A stretch of DNA of 64,000 bases from Oegoconia quadripuncta (taxonomy: Eukaryota > Arthropoda > Insecta > Lepidoptera > Autostichidae), in the NCBI GenBank assembly GCA_949316235.1, contig OX438747.1, positions 28,462,618-28,526,617 on the forward strand, in the 5' to 3' direction. This document shows positions 21,090 through 55,500 of the stretch, one piece after another (position 1 is the first letter of the stretch; each line of letters opens with the position of its first letter). The translations under genes and the position numbers were made by a program. The notes under the pieces are model-generated. The model saw only the letters and a program-made list of their open reading frames with translations. It made no database searches and had not been told where the DNA came from.

Positions 21090-21194
21090 GCACCGCGGTG
21101 TGAAACGACCCATTCAGTTTTTGAAGAGCCCCTTTCGCACCGGTGGTGTGAATCGCCACCTGCAAATTTTGAATGGGTCGATTCGCACCACAAG
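21090..21194. repeat. Short inverted-repeat element
   Basis: GGTGTGAAACGACCCATTCA at the left against TGAATGGGTCGATTCGCACC at the right. GGTGTGAA motifs recur around it. Confidence 0.5.
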
Positions 21195-21374
21195 TTAATG
21201 ACCTTTGATTCGGAAGTTGATTCTATGCTCAAGGTGAAATTTAGCTCTGAAATTTGGCACACACTTGACGAAGACAGGATACTTTTTATTAAGTAAAAGG
21301 TATGAGGATTAATGCGGGATAAAGCATAATTTAAAAAGCGATAATCAGAAACTAAAATTACAAATGCGAAAGTT

Positions 21375-21650
21375 TGGATGTTTGTTGCTGAAACACGGAG
21401 AACGGATTTGGATGAAATTTGGTAGGTATGGGTAGAATATACCCTTTTTTTTTCGCGCGGCAAAACATTAAGCGTACCGCTCGCTTGGGGGACGGCGAGA
21501 CTCGCCTCCCTATCGGTAGAATATACCCTGGATTGAGACGAAAGGATATTTTTTATCCCTATAAAGTGAGTAGTTCCCGCGGGATAAACAAATTTCCGCG
21601 ATAAAGTTATTCCACTCAGACGAAGCCGCGGGCGGAGAGCTCGTTGTATA
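21375..21650 (+). repeat. Lepidopteran-type LINE-derived repeat
   Basis: Contains GATTTGGATGAAATTTGGTA, GGATATTTTTTATCCC, TTCCCGCGGGATAAAC and GACGAAGCCGCGGGCGG. This block is common in moth and butterfly LINE-related repeats (from memory). A reversed relative is at 49960-50110. Confidence 0.55.
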
Positions 21651-21969
21651 TAATTTTATTAGAAATGCTTTATCAAACAATTTTTCACTCCCGCCGAAAA
21701 TGCAGTGTTATGCGCTTGACGGCGTTGTGTGTGTTCAGTTTTGTGATCCGTATCCCAATGCGTGGTCCAATTTGAATGCTGTTAAACTCGGGGTTAGGTT
21801 TTTACCCATGTTTAGCTTTTAACAAAGTTTTTGGTGTATTGCTGAAACACCTTTTCAGTGCCTTGAATAATGTGTCAACTGCAATTGCCCCAAATAATTA
21901 CACTGTCGCAAGACGAATGCTGTCTGTCTGCAGGAAGGACCGCTTTAATCGCTTACAAAGTTTTTTTTT

Positions 21970-22032
21970 ATGAACAACGGGTTAGCCCTAGACCTCAATC
22001 ACGCCTGATGTTAAGTGAAGATGAGAGAGAGT
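21970..22032 (-). repeat. SINE-A tail fragment
   Basis: Poly-T then AACGGGTTAGCCC, CTCAATCACGCCTGATG and AAGTGAAGATGAG. Confidence 0.75.
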
Positions 22033-22329
22033 GTAGATAATAAAAACAACAAAATAGGTCAACCCTAAACTACTTTATTTCATTAAAAAAAATGCAGCAA
22101 CATACATATTTAAATTAACACACGAACAGACAATGGACGAACTGAAACACTCTTTGTAACATAAATGCGGCGGGAACGTGAAACAGACACACTGCAATAA
22201 ATGTGATCTTGGAAATAGTTGCATTGCTACGTGTATTTTTCGATTATTTCGTCAAGGGACACCTACAGGTGAGGATCCACACTGAGCGATGGCCCATTTG
22301 TGGAACAGATAGACATACAACTCTATTAT

Positions 22330-22670
22330 AAGTTGTAACTTATTGAGAAAGCATATTATAAAATATCAAACTATTTAGATGATAATCATCCCTGGACATA
22401 ATCAGATCGTTCGCATGCCAGGCTATTTCACAATTAATAATGCAATTTAAAAACCTGTTTGTAATATAAAAACCTTTATGTAAAATCAAAGCCTGATTTT
22501 AAAAGAGCAACCCTTCGAGTGTCTTGCTTGTTCTTCTCAGGGAAAATTGCCATTTGAACAAGCAGTAGCTTAAAAAATTTAAAATTCACTATGTAAAATT
22601 GACTATTTTAAGTGTTACTCTGTGTACCTACAAAATAAAGCATTTTTGAATTTGACTAACATTTGTACTT
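22330..22670 (+). mobile_element. LINE 3' end
   Basis: AAGCATATTATAAAATATC and AGATGATAATCATCCCTGG match the carboxy codons of the LINE at 56305-56837. The 3' untranslated region ends AATAAAGCATTTTTGAATTT. About 340 bases remain. Confidence 0.7.
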
Positions 22671-22775
22671 AATTTTTGTTTTTTATTTTTATTACTGTGA
22701 AAATTACATTTCGTAAGAATAACACCAAACAGAATGATTTTTGTATGTGTTTCTGTAATATGCAAATAAACGCTT

Positions 22776-22794
22776 TATCTATCTATCTATCTAC
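22776..22794. repeat. TCTA microsatellite
   Basis: Four to five CTAT units. Confidence 0.8.
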
Positions 22795-23046
22795 GAAATG
22801 AAAAACGCTGCTGCCAATGAAGTAAATATGCGTAAAATATAAACTACTGAGGGTCTCAGTAAAAACCATTAAAACACGTAAAAAGTAATTATACAGTGAC
22901 TACATCATGTAATTTAATTCGTTTTAATTAATAATCGAAAAATACACTTAATAATATGTATTTAGGTTAGGGTTGAAATTAAGATAAATTCCATGTTGTC
23001 TTAATTTCAACCTTAAGGTAGGCAAGGGTACCTATAGAGCGATATA

Positions 23047-23192
23047 GGCCCGTATTATAAAATCGTTATTAAGATTGAGATCGCGTCTCAGTCTGAAAAC
23101 CATTTTTTCTGATGCTGTTTTAATATGCAGCAGATTCTCAAGCGTCAACTTGAGGCCATGTCAATCTTGAGAACGGTTTATTAATACGGGCC
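23047..23192. mobile_element. MITE-A short subfamily, 146 bp, ATA duplication
   Basis: GGCCCG to CGGGCC with ATA at 23044-23046 and 23193-23195. The same length and interior as 26251-26396. Confidence 0.9.
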
Positions 23193-23517
23193 ATAGTCAC
23201 AAAAAGTGACCAAGCTCTTTAAATAAAGATTAAAATATATATATACGTATTTGAAAGGATATATCAAGCCGAAAGGTCGGAGACAGTACCTTATGTACAA
23301 GTGCAGTGAATAAATGTTTGTATCTATGTTATTTAGAATTTTTTTTTTAATATATGAAAAGTCCCAACTCTATGGTCCTCAAATATGGAAAGTACACATC
23401 ATCAATACTAGAAATATTGGCGTTGTGCAGATATCGATTTAAAATTATTGTTTTTAACCACGGAACAGTAACTGTTCCGTGTTTTTAACAGACTTCGACG
23501 ATCAAAAAGGAGGTAAT

Positions 23518-23877
23518 AGCTTTTTGGCGGGATCTCGGCGAGTGAAGTTGCATTTTTCTTTATAATTCTTATAATTTGTGCATTCTAACTTTTGAAGCTT
23601 AATAATGGCAGAATATTGTGCAGCAAACGTTAGTGTTGGTGTACAGGTGAAAGGAAGTGTAAATTAAAGTGCGTAACGGAGCTTTCGGGTTCCCACAAGA
23701 AGCCGCCAAAATCTTTTGTAAAGCATTCTGCCACTTTACTGAAGAATAACTTGACCGTGACTAGACTCTGTATACGCCAAGTATACGACGAATTACTTGT
23801 TTTGACTGAGACTGACTGGCAGTAATGTCCCTCGTCAGTGAGGTTGACTGGTTGCCATCCTCAAAAATAAGAAGAAG
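23518..23877 (+). repeat. Interspersed repeat H, with 11-bp target duplication
   Basis: Flanked by AAGGAGGTAAT at 23507-23517 and 23878-23888. It begins AGCTTTTTGGCGGGATCTCG and ends in AAG repeats. Opposite-strand copies are at 29540, 58500 and 62876. No terminal inverted repeats; it behaves like a retroposed, SINE-like unit. Confidence 0.7.
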
Positions 23878-24032
23878 AAGGAGGTAATGTTCAGCTGTAA
23901 TTTTTTTATTATTATTATGTAGGTAGTTGATTAAAAAGTTCTTCAGGTAGTTTATATTTCGGCTTGATATACCCTTTCCGTTACACATTGTATATGGAGT
24001 GTGAATAATTGCCACACAATGGTTACCTAATT

Positions 24033-24535
24033 GTGCCCGCCCACGACCGCCTTTTTGTTGGACCGATATTCGGGCCGATTTTTTCCTCAATACTTTTATC
24101 ACCGATATTGTGACCGATTTTTTTGTAGGACGTAGGCGTTGAAACATTGAAACGTGGGCGGGCACACTAAATGTATTGACGAAAAAATCGGCCGACTATC
24201 GGTCCTACAAAAGTCGGTCGTGGGCACACTTAGGATTCCCGCCCACGGCCCACTATCGGTGACCGATTTTTTGTGGGAGAAAAATGGAACGTACTGATTG
24301 CAATGATTCAACGCCCACGACCTACAAAAAAATCGGTCACAATATATGTCTTACAAGTACTGAGGAAAAAATCGACCCGATTATCGGTCCTACAAAAAGT
24401 CGATCGTGGTCGGGCACACTTATATTGTGTGCGACCGATTTTTTGAAGGACGTGGGCGTTGAAATATTGCAATCAGTACGTTCCATTTTTCTCCTACAAA
24501 AAATCGGTCACCGATAGTCGGTCGTGGGCGGGCAG
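24033..24535. mobile_element. Cluster of palindromic MITE-K units
   Basis: At least three units are bounded by GTGCCCGCCCACGAC-type ends (24033, 24239, 24531 and complements near 24160 and 24410). Inside, GACCGATTTTTTGTAGGAC and its complement recur. Confidence 0.75.
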
Positions 24536-24539
24536 CATT

Positions 24540-25670
24540 ATGTGTTCTGTGCAACAAAGTACAGTCTGAAACATAAACCTTTATACTCTTACAAATGAAG
24601 TTTTTGGATAATATTTTATTACAGCAATAACTAACATAATCTGTTCCAGACTGTCACTAACATCAATTAAATCCAATTTACTGGTGGGCCTGTAGCGAAG
24701 TCAGAAACAGAAAATTTGATAGCAAAACTATTTCTTGTATGTCGATTTTCTTCATTTTTACCTTACTTAATTAAAAAAAAATAATAAAAAAACCTTAGAT
24801 AATAAAATTGTGTCAAATTATCTATTTGCTGACATTGTGTGGGTGTAACGTTTTGTACAGTCGTGAACTTTAATTTAGGACCACCCTAAGGTCGCTTTTA
24901 AATCTGTCCCATTTTTTATAAGTACTTGGACATTAAATATTATATAGTTTATAGATCCATTATAACGAAATCTACTAGTAATTTACTTAGCCGCAAAAAC
25001 ACTAGAGACAAAGAGATGTCATATACTCATTTTTAACGACATACCTAAGGCTCGTGTCAGTATCCATATTTAATTTTAGAAATTTTGTAATCTATGAGTA
25101 GTAAGTAGTATTTTTTTTAATTTATTCTTGTCTCTATTCATATATTTATTGCATTACCACATGTCATAGTTACAATACATAGGTAAGTTATAACATACAC
25201 ATGTACCTTGTCAGGCATGGCAATATGGAGGAAAGGGGTATCTATGTTATTAATGTCGTTTAAGTACCAACATTAATAATTTAATACTCGAAGCCTACAG
25301 TAACTTATAACTGTTAAAACTGTATTTGTTTTGTTTTAAATAGTGATTATTAATTGAAATACACTCCCCTAAAACGGGTCCTATATCAAAGTTTCCGACT
25401 GTACTACACTCTACGTAGAAACATAAATGAAGTCATATGATTGGCGTGATTTTTTTTTATTATTCATTTATACATACAACCATTTGTAATAGAATAAACA
25501 ATTATTATAACATAACAAACTATATGTATTTATTAATAAATAACACATAGGTTCGCGTACGATTACTATACAGGGTGACATCAAAGTTATTCGAATTGTT
25601 GTTCGTTTTACCCATAAATGTGACCAAACTCCACTTTTTTTATCTCAATGCTCAAACCATAGAATTACTG
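24540..25670. other. AT-rich intergenic stretch
   Basis: No ORF over 60 codons with sense, and no repeat family recognised apart from an ATACAGGGTGACATCAAAG end-like motif at 25568. Confidence 0.4.
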
Positions 25671-25671
25671 T

Positions 25672-26004
25672 TTAATAAACCAATCTCAATACAAGTCTTG
25701 AGGCTGTATCACCCGAGATGCGTCTTAAGAAGTTGACGCTATCTCAAGCTCCATGCTAATTTATAAACCAATCTTGAGGTCTACTCAGCTGAGATCACTT
25801 CTAAAATATTCGTCTCAGCGGCGATGAATGATAGTCTGGAGTTTAGTTTATTAATACGTGTAACTCGGCGCACCTCTCAAGTGAGCACCGCTTGAATATT
25901 CACGTGCGTTTCAGGTCTCAAGTTAGGTTTATTAATCAGCACGTTTACTTGAGACCGATCACAAAACAGTTTTCAATCTTGAGAATGGTTTATTAATACG
26001 GGCC
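25672..26004 (-). mobile_element. MITE-A copy, left end lost
   Basis: TTTAATAAACCAATCTCAAT to CGGGCC. The first GGCCCGTA bases are missing. Confidence 0.85.
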
Positions 26005-26250
26005 TAGGACTTAATAAAATCATGCAAACACCGACCTTAATAGTTTGACATAATATTTTGCTACGGGGGCTGGAGTGAAATGACTCCGCAGTCGCTGTCG
26101 GCCCCTTTCGGTTGAAATTGAGTGCCAGTATAAAGTATTATTAATTCTATGATTCAAACGCGTATTAAAATTAACGGTCCAACAGACCTTTAAAATTAAA
26201 TAGCTTTTAAATATTAGGACGCAAGTTTTGTCGCGGGTAGAACATTCTAA

Positions 26251-26396
26251 GGCCCGTATTAATAAATCGTTCTTGAGATTTAGATCGCGTCTCAGTCTCA
26301 AGACCATTTTTTCCGATGCTGTTTTAATATGCAGCAGATTCTCAAGTGTCAACTTGAGGCCATGTCAATCTTGAGAACGTTTTATTAATACGGGCC
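26251..26396. mobile_element. MITE-A short subfamily, 146 bp, TAA duplication
   Basis: GGCCCG to CGGGCC with TAA at 26248-26250 and 26397-26399. Confidence 0.92.
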
Positions 26397-26547
26397 TAAG
26401 AAAATTCAAGATGGCATCCTGTATAGTTAAAATTGCCAAGAATCTGCGTCACAATATGTTGCCAGAAACTGGATTTTTTACACGAGAATTTTGTCTATGC
26501 TAAATTGTGTTGCAAATATAACAGTGTCATTTAACAAAGAACATTTT

Positions 26548-26784
26548 GGGGGCTACCATGACCTTTTAAATCCATGGAGTTAGACTTGCACTTATGCGTT
26601 TATGCGCAGGATCATCTCCTGTCTCACTTCACTTCACTTTTTTAACTTAATGGCAACTACTACTTTGTAGTAATTCTGCCAAATACTGGTGTTTGAAGAC
26701 GTATTTAAAATTTGTTGACGTCAGACAAAACAAGCAGTGAACTGTCAGATAAAAAATGGTAAAAAGAGATCATAGTAGCCCCCC
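26548..26784. mobile_element. Possible MITE with GGGGGCTAC ends
   Basis: GGGGGCTACCATGACCT at the left and AGATCATAGTAGCCCCC at the right. No other copy in the window. Confidence 0.5.
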
Positions 26785-26799
26785 TGGTGTTGGAATACC

Positions 26800-27540
26800 A
26801 CAGGCAGCAGAATACCCATTTTTTAGAGATTGTGTAGCAAGTTATAACACCATCGATGTTTATCTGATTCTTGTATGCTGCAGGTATCCGACTGATTTAA
26901 GACAGTCTTGAAAATAATCTGGCACGCTAGGTAAGTGGTATACAAGCTATTAAGCTAGATAAATTTATAAATATTACCAAGAAATTATCGCATTTTTTGT
27001 CGCGTTTCACCATTATTTTGATATCAGTTTTGTTATAAATAGTATAGTTATAAAAATATACGTTTCATATCAATTTCTTAAATTTCAAATAATATAAAAA
27101 AGCGATATTTTATTAAATTCAATAAGTAAATTAAATGTTTTATCTTAAAAAACATATCTCTAACAATGGACCTGTGTCGCTTTCTTGACAGTCAGATTAT
27201 TTTCAAGATAGTCTTATACAGCTGGTATTGTTCCTGTGATTAATACACGCCTGTTTTTTTTTTTAATTCAGCGTAATTAGTTATTTTTAATTATAACACT
27301 ATAGGGTTGTATGTATTCCATAATACTATTGATAACAAGCAGATACAACTACAATATTAAATTGAATGTAAAACAGTAATTTATAATAAATAAACATATA
27401 AAAATATAATTGTTACAATTAACTCTTAAACACTAGGTTCTGGAGCGTTACCACGCTCTGGCATCATGATCAGGGTTCCTTGGCCAATGCTTTTTTTATA
27501 CGAGGTTATGGATCTAGGATCTAATCTGTGTGGAAATATA
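26800..27540. other. AT-rich stretch without recognised features
   Basis: No coding signal or repeat identified. Confidence 0.4.
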
Positions 27541-27544
27541 TTAC

Positions 27545-27640
27545 GAATTCGGCTTTTTGGCGGGAACTCGACTATTGATGTTGCATTTTTGTTTTCATTT
27601 CTTGAAATTTATGCAATCTGAGTTTTGAAGCTTAATACGT
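27545..27640 (+). repeat. Fragment of interspersed repeat H
   Basis: GGCTTTTTGGCGGGAACTCG, GTTGCATTTTTGTTT and TTTTGAAGCTTAAT. Confidence 0.65.
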
Positions 27641-27803
27641 CCAAACGTCTAACGGCGAAAATGTTTTTAGATATACGATCTTTACGCGACTGCTTTACTG
27701 TAGGTATTTAATTGTTAACTGATGGTTTCTTTTATTAAATATGAAAATGGTTTTCAATGAAGAATGAAAAGACAGTTTGTAAATGATTGTGAAATATGAC
27801 AAT

Positions 27804-27949
27804 GGTGTCGATTCGGTTGCACACGTACTAAACTAAAACCAGATTTAGACTGGTGCTGTCACATTATATTGTTCCAGAGGGAAAAAGACAGACCTACTTT
27901 AAAATTAAAATTGGTTTTAGTTTAGTTTGCGTACAACCGAATCGACACT
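27804..27949. mobile_element. GGTGTCGATTCGG MITE, uninterrupted copy
   Basis: 146 bp with inverted arms GGTGTCGATTCGGTTG...ACTAAACTAAAACCA. It is the reference for the split copy at 2515-2770. Confidence 0.8.
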
Positions 27950-28039
27950 ACTGTCTTCTGTAGTATCTGGATACGAAACAGTATCCTACACGTTCGAAAA
28001 GTTTCCTATTCGGCACAGCATTTTGTTCGTTGATAGTCG

Positions 28040-28274
28040 GTCTACTCTCTAACGAAAATAGCTTTCGGACGGCCGTAACTTCGGACTTTTTCTTTTGCAG
28101 TTTGCTGTGTCAATTATAAACCAATCGTCATTATTTTACTTTTGTTGTATATAGTGGGACATCACAAATTAGTACGAGACGCAAGGAACATCTGAAGTTA
28201 TGTAAATAAAGGATTCTTAGCAAAAGAAATAGTCCGAAGTTACGGCCGTCCGATGCTATTTTCGTTAGAGAGAC
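28040..28274. mobile_element. Palindromic MITE with arms of about 55 bp
   Basis: CTCTCTAACGAAAATAGC, GGACGGCCGTAACTTCGGAC and TTCTTTTGC at the left are mirrored at 28219-28271. No other copy here. Confidence 0.75.
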
Positions 28275-28279
28275 CCTCT

Positions 28280-29274
28280 TGTTACTATTTATCGCAGTGT
28301 AATTGAAACGTCGCGACGTCGTAAACAACGACGCGACGTCGAGTGATGTTTTTTCGACTTACTTAAGCGCTCACCAGAACCCATAACATATCGATTTTAA
28401 CACATGTATTTGTCAACAGATAACTGATCCCAAGAAACAACAGACAAAAGCAGAGATTTATGTAATTATTCCTTATTTTAGACATATATTTTGCATTATA
28501 CATTTATTATTAATTAACAATAAGCAAGATTTATATACATGAATATCGATCAACTTCGAGGTGTTCGACACGATTACGATGCGGTGGTGCTGAAACTGAA
28601 CCTTTCATAAAAAGATTGGCAGGAAAAGTACTTTGGACACCACTTTAAGAGAGTTTATCTCGCACGGTATTCCATACAAACTTTTAAGTCCAAATTTTTC
28701 AAAATGAATAAAACGATTCGAAAAAGAATATTGAAAAAGTTTTCCATAGTAACAGAAAAAACGCAATATATTCCTTTAAATTCAATTTTTTGAAAATGAT
28801 GTCTACTAACGTTTTAGGATTATGTCTCCTTTTTTTATACGTATATGATTTTTTTTATACAGAGTGATTCTCGCTTGGTTATGTTAGCCTGGTACCGGCG
28901 GCCATTAGTCTGGTGTCAAAGTGAGAGTGTTCTAAGCCAAGCCAGGGTCCAAAGTAGTTTTCCTGTCAGCCAATATAATACGCGTAAAAAAGCTTCCATT
29001 GGATATACCTAAATATATCCACCAGCAAGAGATGCTAAAATGATGGCCATTATAAAATGTATACACATAATTAGTTCTTGATCTAAGTGCTCTTAAAATT
29101 AAATAAATTATAAGACAAAATATTTGATCGATCTTCGAAGCCTCAAATAAAAAGTTATCAAAAGTTTAAAAAAAAGACGAAGGAACAATGTGGTGTAGAG
29201 AATAAAAAAGTGAAGGAGGCAAAGGAACGCTGCCTTAGAGCATTAATCCTATAGGAGCTGGAACCCAAAGCCGT
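28280..29274. other. 3' flank of the beta-tubulin gene
   Basis: AT-rich. It would contain the 3' untranslated region near 29274. Nothing else identified. Confidence 0.35.
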
Positions 29275-51118
<21,844 letters not shown>

Positions 51119-52223
51119 TTTATGGCACTGTTAATACTGTTTTACACACACAAATAAAAATATAACCTTTAACTTTTTGCTTTAATAGCTTTTTTAGTCA
51201 CGTATTTTTAGCCAAGATTCACTTATTACTTGAATTGTGTAACTGACACTCCGGTTTGTTATCGCTCTTTATCAGCATTTTTCATAGTAACTTGATAGCT
51301 AATACAGTGCTTATTTACTGATACTGATAAATGAGTAGATTATGTATGATTTTTTTAATTTGTATAGATCCGTATCTACGAAGTAAAAGTTACTGCTAAG
51401 AGGTCAACGTAATATGGTTGCAGCTGCAATGAGACATTCACTGAATATTGAATTTAATCTGTAATGGGTGTGGTATTATTTTAAACTGAAATTACTAGGT
51501 ATATTCTTTTTGTAAAGGTAATATAAAAAACGAGGTGAAGAGAGAAACTCCAGAGTGAGTTGCAAACAACATTTATTTATTGGAACACAAAAGATGGCCA
51601 CAAAAGAAGTTTTTGGTGCGAAAAATTTATCATGCATGAGTTCCTAACTGTTTATTAATGTGTAAGTTTTAGAATGCATTAATTTAATTCACCTGAAAAA
51701 CAATACAAACTAAAAGATTGATTTGATTCGCATAGAGAGAGGAAAAGACACGACTGAACTGACTCGACTCGAAGTACGCACACGCTTTGAAGTACGTTTG
51801 AAAACTACAACACTGCACAGGTTGGTTACTTTATTTCATAGGAATGCAATAAAAAAATATTTCATACCTATAATTCCGAAATACACGTTCAAATTACTAC
51901 CTACATAATTAAGAACAAGTATTAATAGTATGTTGACACTTTGTATGTGCCACAACGAATAAATAATAACTAATTTTTCTAAGTCCACTAATGATTTAGT
52001 TTTCGAACGTAACCTCAAAATTTGACAACTTCCTTTTGGTTGGTAACTAACTGGTGTAGTTATTGACGAATCGTAAATATGTTCAATACAGTGAAAATGT
52101 AATTAAATTAAACCTATAACTATTTTAAAGGCCTACAAACCAAAAACAATGTGTCACAAAGTATTGCACCACGTAAAATGCAAATTAAATAAGAATTTCT
52201 ATTGAAATTTAGCGACCAAAAAA
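51119..52223. promoter_or_regulatory. Intergenic region between divergent beta-tubulin and TMEM267-like gene
   Basis: About 1.1 kb between two oppositely directed start codons, AT-rich and unusually free of the repeats seen elsewhere in the window. It must hold the promoter regions or 5' untranslated exons of both genes. I saw no certain TATA box or initiator. Confidence 0.4.
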
Positions 52224-52502
52224 ATGAAATATACAAAGTTAATCTTAAGTCTTGCTCTCTGTTCTACAGCTTTAATCGGAGATTATATTGTGTTTAAATA
52301 CAATTCACAGTCACAAATATTTCGTGCGATTTCTGATAGCCTGGTACACGGCACCATCGGTTTATTATCGGCACTGCTGTTCTTTACACATGATATTGGT
52401 GTTACGACGTCTGCTAGCGTTTGTAACGTAATAATATGTACGTTCCTGTCGTCACTCATCGATATTGATCACGCAATTGTTGCCAAATCATTCCTTTTTA
52501 AG
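52224..52502 (+). CDS. TMEM267: TMEM267-like gene, exon 1
   Basis: ATG at 52224, 93 codons, donor AAG|gtgagt. It carries an amino-terminal hydrophobic segment, DSLVHGTIGLLSALL, and SSLIDIDHAIVA; all are features of this membrane family. Confidence 0.8.
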
Positions 52503-55500
52503 GTGAGTTGAAATTTGTAAATAGCAATATAAGTTTAAAAACCGGTACCGACTTTTTAACGTACCCTCCGAAACATGGAAACACTCGTATTAAAATGCCA
52601 CTAGTGATCACCCATCTAAGGACTGATCGCGCCAGATATTGCTTAATTTCGCTAATCGAAAACGAATTGCGAATGCGGCACGTTAAATATAGTCTGTGTC
52701 AATTGTTTTCCATTGAAGGCAATCATTAAACTACGTTGGTGGCCTACAGGGTGGCTTTGTCAGTTGGCCACTACTCTACCACAAATCCACTAATCTGCAC
52801 TGTCCCACATGGTGTGCATCTGGATTGAGAGCCTATTTTTCTGATTATTGCGAAATGATTTTTTTAATTTAAATTTTAAATGTACGCCTGGCTAGCTACC
52901 ACCATTTTATCTAAATCTGCCGCCAAGCAGCAATGTTAATGGCATTGTTGTGTTCCGGTTTTCAGAGATAAGATAGCCAGTCCCCCAAATGTGTTGGGGT
53001 TTCCGGGTCCGTACGCTTCTGAGGTCAAGTACGAACCCGAAAAAGGAAAAAAAAATTAGATTTTTAGGATTTGGGAATTCTTTAATTTATTTCAGAAAAT
53101 CTTAACTAAATTCTCAAACAAAAATTATTATCCCAGGGATAGTACTTTCTAAGATTTAAGCTATGCCACTTTAGGCAGACGTCAGAATTGAGAGCCCAAG
53201 TTATTTGATCGTAACGGTTTTGTGTACTTTAATGGATTGAAAAAAGAGACAAACCCTCTGAGTTTCTCGCTAGCTCTTCTCAGTAGTGGTCGCGTGCTGA
53301 GCTAGTGATAGTTTAAAAAACAAGTGACGTTCATAAGTGCATATTGTATTGCCTACAGGAATAAGTGTTTTTTATTTCATTTCATTGTTTCACATTTAAG
53401 AAATTTATAAATCTTTGCTTAAGGTTTTACCTATTTTTTACTAAAAGTGTTATCTCATTTCGGAATAATTAGAAAAACGGGCTCTCAATCCACATGCACA
53501 CGCCCACATGGTGGATTATGGCTCATACCCTGTCCTAGTGAGAGGAACCAGAAACACTGGACAGCATATTGTATGTAATTGATAACAGATGCACCATGGT
53601 TTGTGACTAATGAACTGCTAAACACAGTTAACCACAAAATAACCAAACAGCAAGTAAAATCATGTTCATCAGCCCGTAAACATCCCATTGCAGGGCTTTC
53701 CTTACTATATGAGGGAGTAAATCAAATCAAATTATTAGATCCTTACCTATGAAATTGGCGTTTTGTATGAAGAATTTCATTAAGACTGTTTTCTCCATAC
53801 AAACATTATTGTTTTTTTTTGGGAATGGCAAATCTAAATTTAGCTAAACTTTGTGTGTATTATCGGATGACATTAAGTTAAATATAGGCAGCATTAATTT
53901 TTAAAAGTAACCGCTTTTTAAAAGTTTCAGCGAATCTAAGAAATGATTATGGGAAGCACATGAAAAGAGCTCTGTTCAAAATTTTTTTATTATGTGATTT
54001 AGCCCAGAAATTAAAAAATATATCATGTGAAACCTTGAAATAATATTCCATTTTCCAAATAAAAAACAAAGCTTTGAAAATCGCAGGAATTGGTACATAT
54101 GATTAACGGAGTAAAAAAACTCCAATTTCATAGGTAAAGACCCAATATAAGTAGCGGTTAAGTTATGATGACTGTTTTCTATGTACGTTTTCGTTAATTT
54201 TCGAATTGAACCGTGTTTGTTCCGGGAAACCCCCAGGGGTTCTATTTGGGAACCGCTGCTTTTATGGTTGTGGTACATTATTCCTTTAAATAAATTCATA
54301 TCAGAAAACATAAACTGTGCAATAATGTTGATAAGCAAACATGTAGGTAGGTGATGAATACATGAACGGTTCGGCGATATGAAGTCTATTTTACATTTTA
54401 TTTTCCTTGTTTGTGGTATTGTAGAAGATGTGCACCATATATTGGTGGAATGTGTCCGGAACGAGTACCAACGAAAGACACTGATGATGGAATAGAGGCT
54501 AAATAGACTAGATGGGGGAATATTCCATGAGATCCTAGCTCATCCAAAATCTAATGCTGCCCGGACTCTATTTGCCTTTGTGAAGTTATCGGTGTCTCGC
54601 TAGAATTAGATTTAAGTAGATTAAGTCAGTAAGAGGTACGATGGGACTGATGGGAAAATTAGAAAATAAAAAAAATTTTCCTTGCTTTGTCAAATTACAA
54701 GTTGTATGTCCGTGATCCTAGAATAAAGAGTGGAATTCACCTACTTTTATTATTAAATATTTTTAGTGACGGTTCCGGCATCAGGTGTTGCTGGTGTGTG
54801 TATTTTAGCACCACGCACATACATAAATTTAAAAATTACATTTGATCTCAGCTGAATAGACCTCAACATTGGTTTATAAATTAGTACGGAGCTTGAGATA
54901 GCGTCAACTTATATTTATATTTTCATAGAAAAAATAAACATGTCGAAACAATTTTTATTTATCAACCCATTATACAAGTCATATAATCGATAACTATTTA
55001 AGGCCCGTATTAATAAACCATTCTGAAGATTGAGAACAGTCTTGTGACCGGTCTCAAGTTAACGTGTTGATTAATAAACCTAACTTGAGACTTGAAAAGC
55101 ATGTGCATACTCAAGCAGTATTCACTTGAGAGGTGCGCGTATTTATAAACGAAACTCAAGACTATCATTCATTCGCCGCTGAGGCGAATACTTGAGAAGT
55201 GGTCTCAGCTGAGTAGACCTCAAGATTGGTTTATAAATTAGCACGGAGCTTGAGATAGCGTCAACTGCTTAAGACGCATCTCGGTTGATACAGCCTCAGG
55301 ACTTGTATTGAGATTGGTTTATTAATACGGGCCTTAAATAAGAGGGTGGTAGCTAGCCAGGCGGACATTTAAAATGCCCTACCACCAACCAAACCGAGTA
55401 CTTGAAAAACCTGTCCTCCCTCCGAACCATAAACCCAATGTTGTTTACTTACATATGTATACATTTTTTTTTTATCTCAATTTCAGGATATAGCAAACGT

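Noticed and set aside
23458..23482. Hormone-response-element-like palindrome (GGAACAGTAACTGTTCC)
   Set aside because: Half-site spacing is 5, not the 3 of steroid receptors, and there is no nearby gene start.
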